The notes beneath the pieces are model-generated. The model ran no database searches. It was not told the origin of the DNA and worked only from the letters and a program-made list of their open reading frames with translations. Made by a program: the position numbers and the translations under genes. A DNA stretch of 64,000 nt from Pollenia angustigena (Eukaryota > Arthropoda > Insecta > Diptera > Polleniidae), in NCBI GenBank assembly GCA_930367215.1, contig OV884056.1, forward strand, positions 86,687,285 to 86,751,284, written 5' to 3'. Positions 62,901-64,000 of the stretch are shown here, piece after piece. Numbering within the stretch: the first letter of the stretch is position 1; each line of letters starts with the position of its first letter.

Positions 62901-63787
62901 GGATTATTGAAATATAATGAAAAAACAATAAAAAATCGCTAAATTTTTTAAATAATAATTGAATTTAGCTATAAATCACCAAAAACCACCCTTTTTTAAA
63001 TAAAATTATTGAAATATAATGAAACAAACAAAAAAAATCGTTAATTTTTAAAATAATAATTGAATTTAGCTATTAATCACCAAAAACCACCCTTGTTTAA
63101 ATAAAATTATTGAAATATAATGAAAAAACAATAAAAATATAAGGAAAAAACAATCGCTAAATTTTTTAAATAATAATTGAATTTAGCTATAAAGCACCAA
63201 AAACCACCCTTTTTTAAATAAAATGATTGAAATATAATGAAAAAACAAGCCCAAATAAAATTATTGAAATATAATGAAAAAACAATAAAAATATAAGGAA
63301 AAAACAATAAAAAATCGCTAAATTTTTTAAATAATAATTGAATTTTGCTATAAATCGCCAAAAACCACAATTTTTTAAATAAAATTATTGAAATATAATG
63401 AAACACACAATAAAAAATCGCAAATTTTTTTAAATAATAATTGAATTTAGCTATAAAGCACCAAAAACCACCCTTTTTTAAATAAAATTATTGAAATATA
63501 ATGAAAAAACAAAAAAAAATATAATGAAAAAACAATAAAAAATCGCTAAATTTTTTAAATAATAATTGAATTTAGCTATAAAGCACCAAAAACTACCCTT
63601 TTTTAAATAAAATTATTGAAATATAAAGAAAAAAACAATAAAAATATAATGAAAAAACAATAAACAATCGCTAATTTTTTTAAATAATAATTGAATTTTG
63701 CTATAAATCGCCAAAAACCACAATTTTTTGAATAAAATTATTGAAATATAATGAAACACACAATAAAAAATCGCTACATTTTTTAAA
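56905..63787 (-). repeat. AT-rich satellite array, inverted block
   Basis: The same monomer in reverse orientation, with its own subtypes (aaacacacattaaaaatcgc, aaccacaattttttaaat, aaaatataaggaaaaaac). The basic higher-order unit is about 328 bp (102+102+124). aaagccaccc recurs at 57701, 58030, 58358 and 58686, and tcgacaaaaa at 60941, 61271 and 61600. A 1067-bp period links 59171 to 60238 and 59311 to 60378. Subtypes differ from those in the forward block. No genes. Confidence 0.95.
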
Positions 63788-64000
63788 TGTCCCAGCGGAC
63801 GAGCTTGTGGTGGCACAGCCATAATTGTGCACAAACACATCAGACACTTACCATTGCCAGAGTTCGAAGAAGATTGTATCCAGGCCACATCTATAAATCT
63901 GACTGATTTCAAACTAACGTTAACATCCGTTTATTGTCCCCCGAGGCACAAAATTCTACACGATAAATTTCTCAACTTCTTCTCCACATTGGGCCAGAAA
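63788..64000 (+). mobile_element. Jockey-like LINE, endonuclease part of ORF2 (5'-truncated, runs off window)
   Basis: All 71 codons from 63788 to the window end are open. The frame shows GGTAIIVHK, then CIQATSINLTDFKLTLTSVY, directly followed by CPPRHKI and FLNFFSTLGQK. These are the central motifs of the apurinic-type endonuclease of Jockey-clade LINEs, including the S[AV]YCPPRH box. The amino-terminal part of the endonuclease and ORF1 are missing; the satellite unit breaks off directly at the first codon, as expected for a 5'-truncated insertion. The rest of ORF2 should lie to the right. The absence of stops suggests a fairly recent copy. Confidence 0.85.

Noticed and set aside
58017..63912. 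Minus-strand hydrophobic frames in the inverted satellite
   Set aside because: Same satellite seen in reverse; not genes.

Overview
The window reads as nuclear DNA of a higher fly (Diptera; probably a calyptrate, though this is inference from repeat style and not a database match). It is very AT-rich, its introns are canonical GT..AG, and it is crowded with small DNA transposons. Only two host genes can be supported. One is a small secreted glycine-rich protein with SYGAP repeats (317-987, +), split so that its first coding exon has only six codons. The other is a complete seven-exon SLC5-family sodium/solute symporter (25683-34971, +), which assembles to 585 residues with every splice phase agreeing.

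Layout. 1-1.1 kb: promoter and glycine-rich gene. 2-24 kb: gene-poor and full of transposon relics. These include palindromic MITEs with 3-bp TWA target duplications (PIF/Harbinger-like), a mariner relic with DD41D spacing, a pogo-like fossil, a SINE-like tRNA remnant and two LINE 3' fragments, one split by a young MITE. 25.6-35 kb: the SLC5 gene, whose 6.1 kb fifth intron holds at least five mobile elements. 35.9-37.4 kb: a nest of hAT outside, mariner inside, and a small hAT-type MITE innermost. 39.3-42.8 kb: a composite repeat whose core is an array of about 117-bp units. 42.98-63.79 kb: about 20.8 kb of one AT-rich satellite of about 102 bp, in + orientation to about 56.89 kb and inverted from about 56.91 kb, with several block-specific higher-order periods. 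From 63.788 kb to the edge: the endonuclease part of a Jockey-like LINE with an open frame, abutting the satellite.

The most notable structures are: the head-to-head inverted satellite with exact higher-order units of 1568, 1067, 1043, 972 and about 328 bp; a partial match between the satellite monomer and the termini of the DD41D mariner; a MITE whose removal with one TA copy restores the LINE reading frame; and a MITE insertion dated by a paralogous empty site in the same window. I saw no novel enzymatic or defence system. Coordinates of repeat edges were read by eye and may be off by a few bases.
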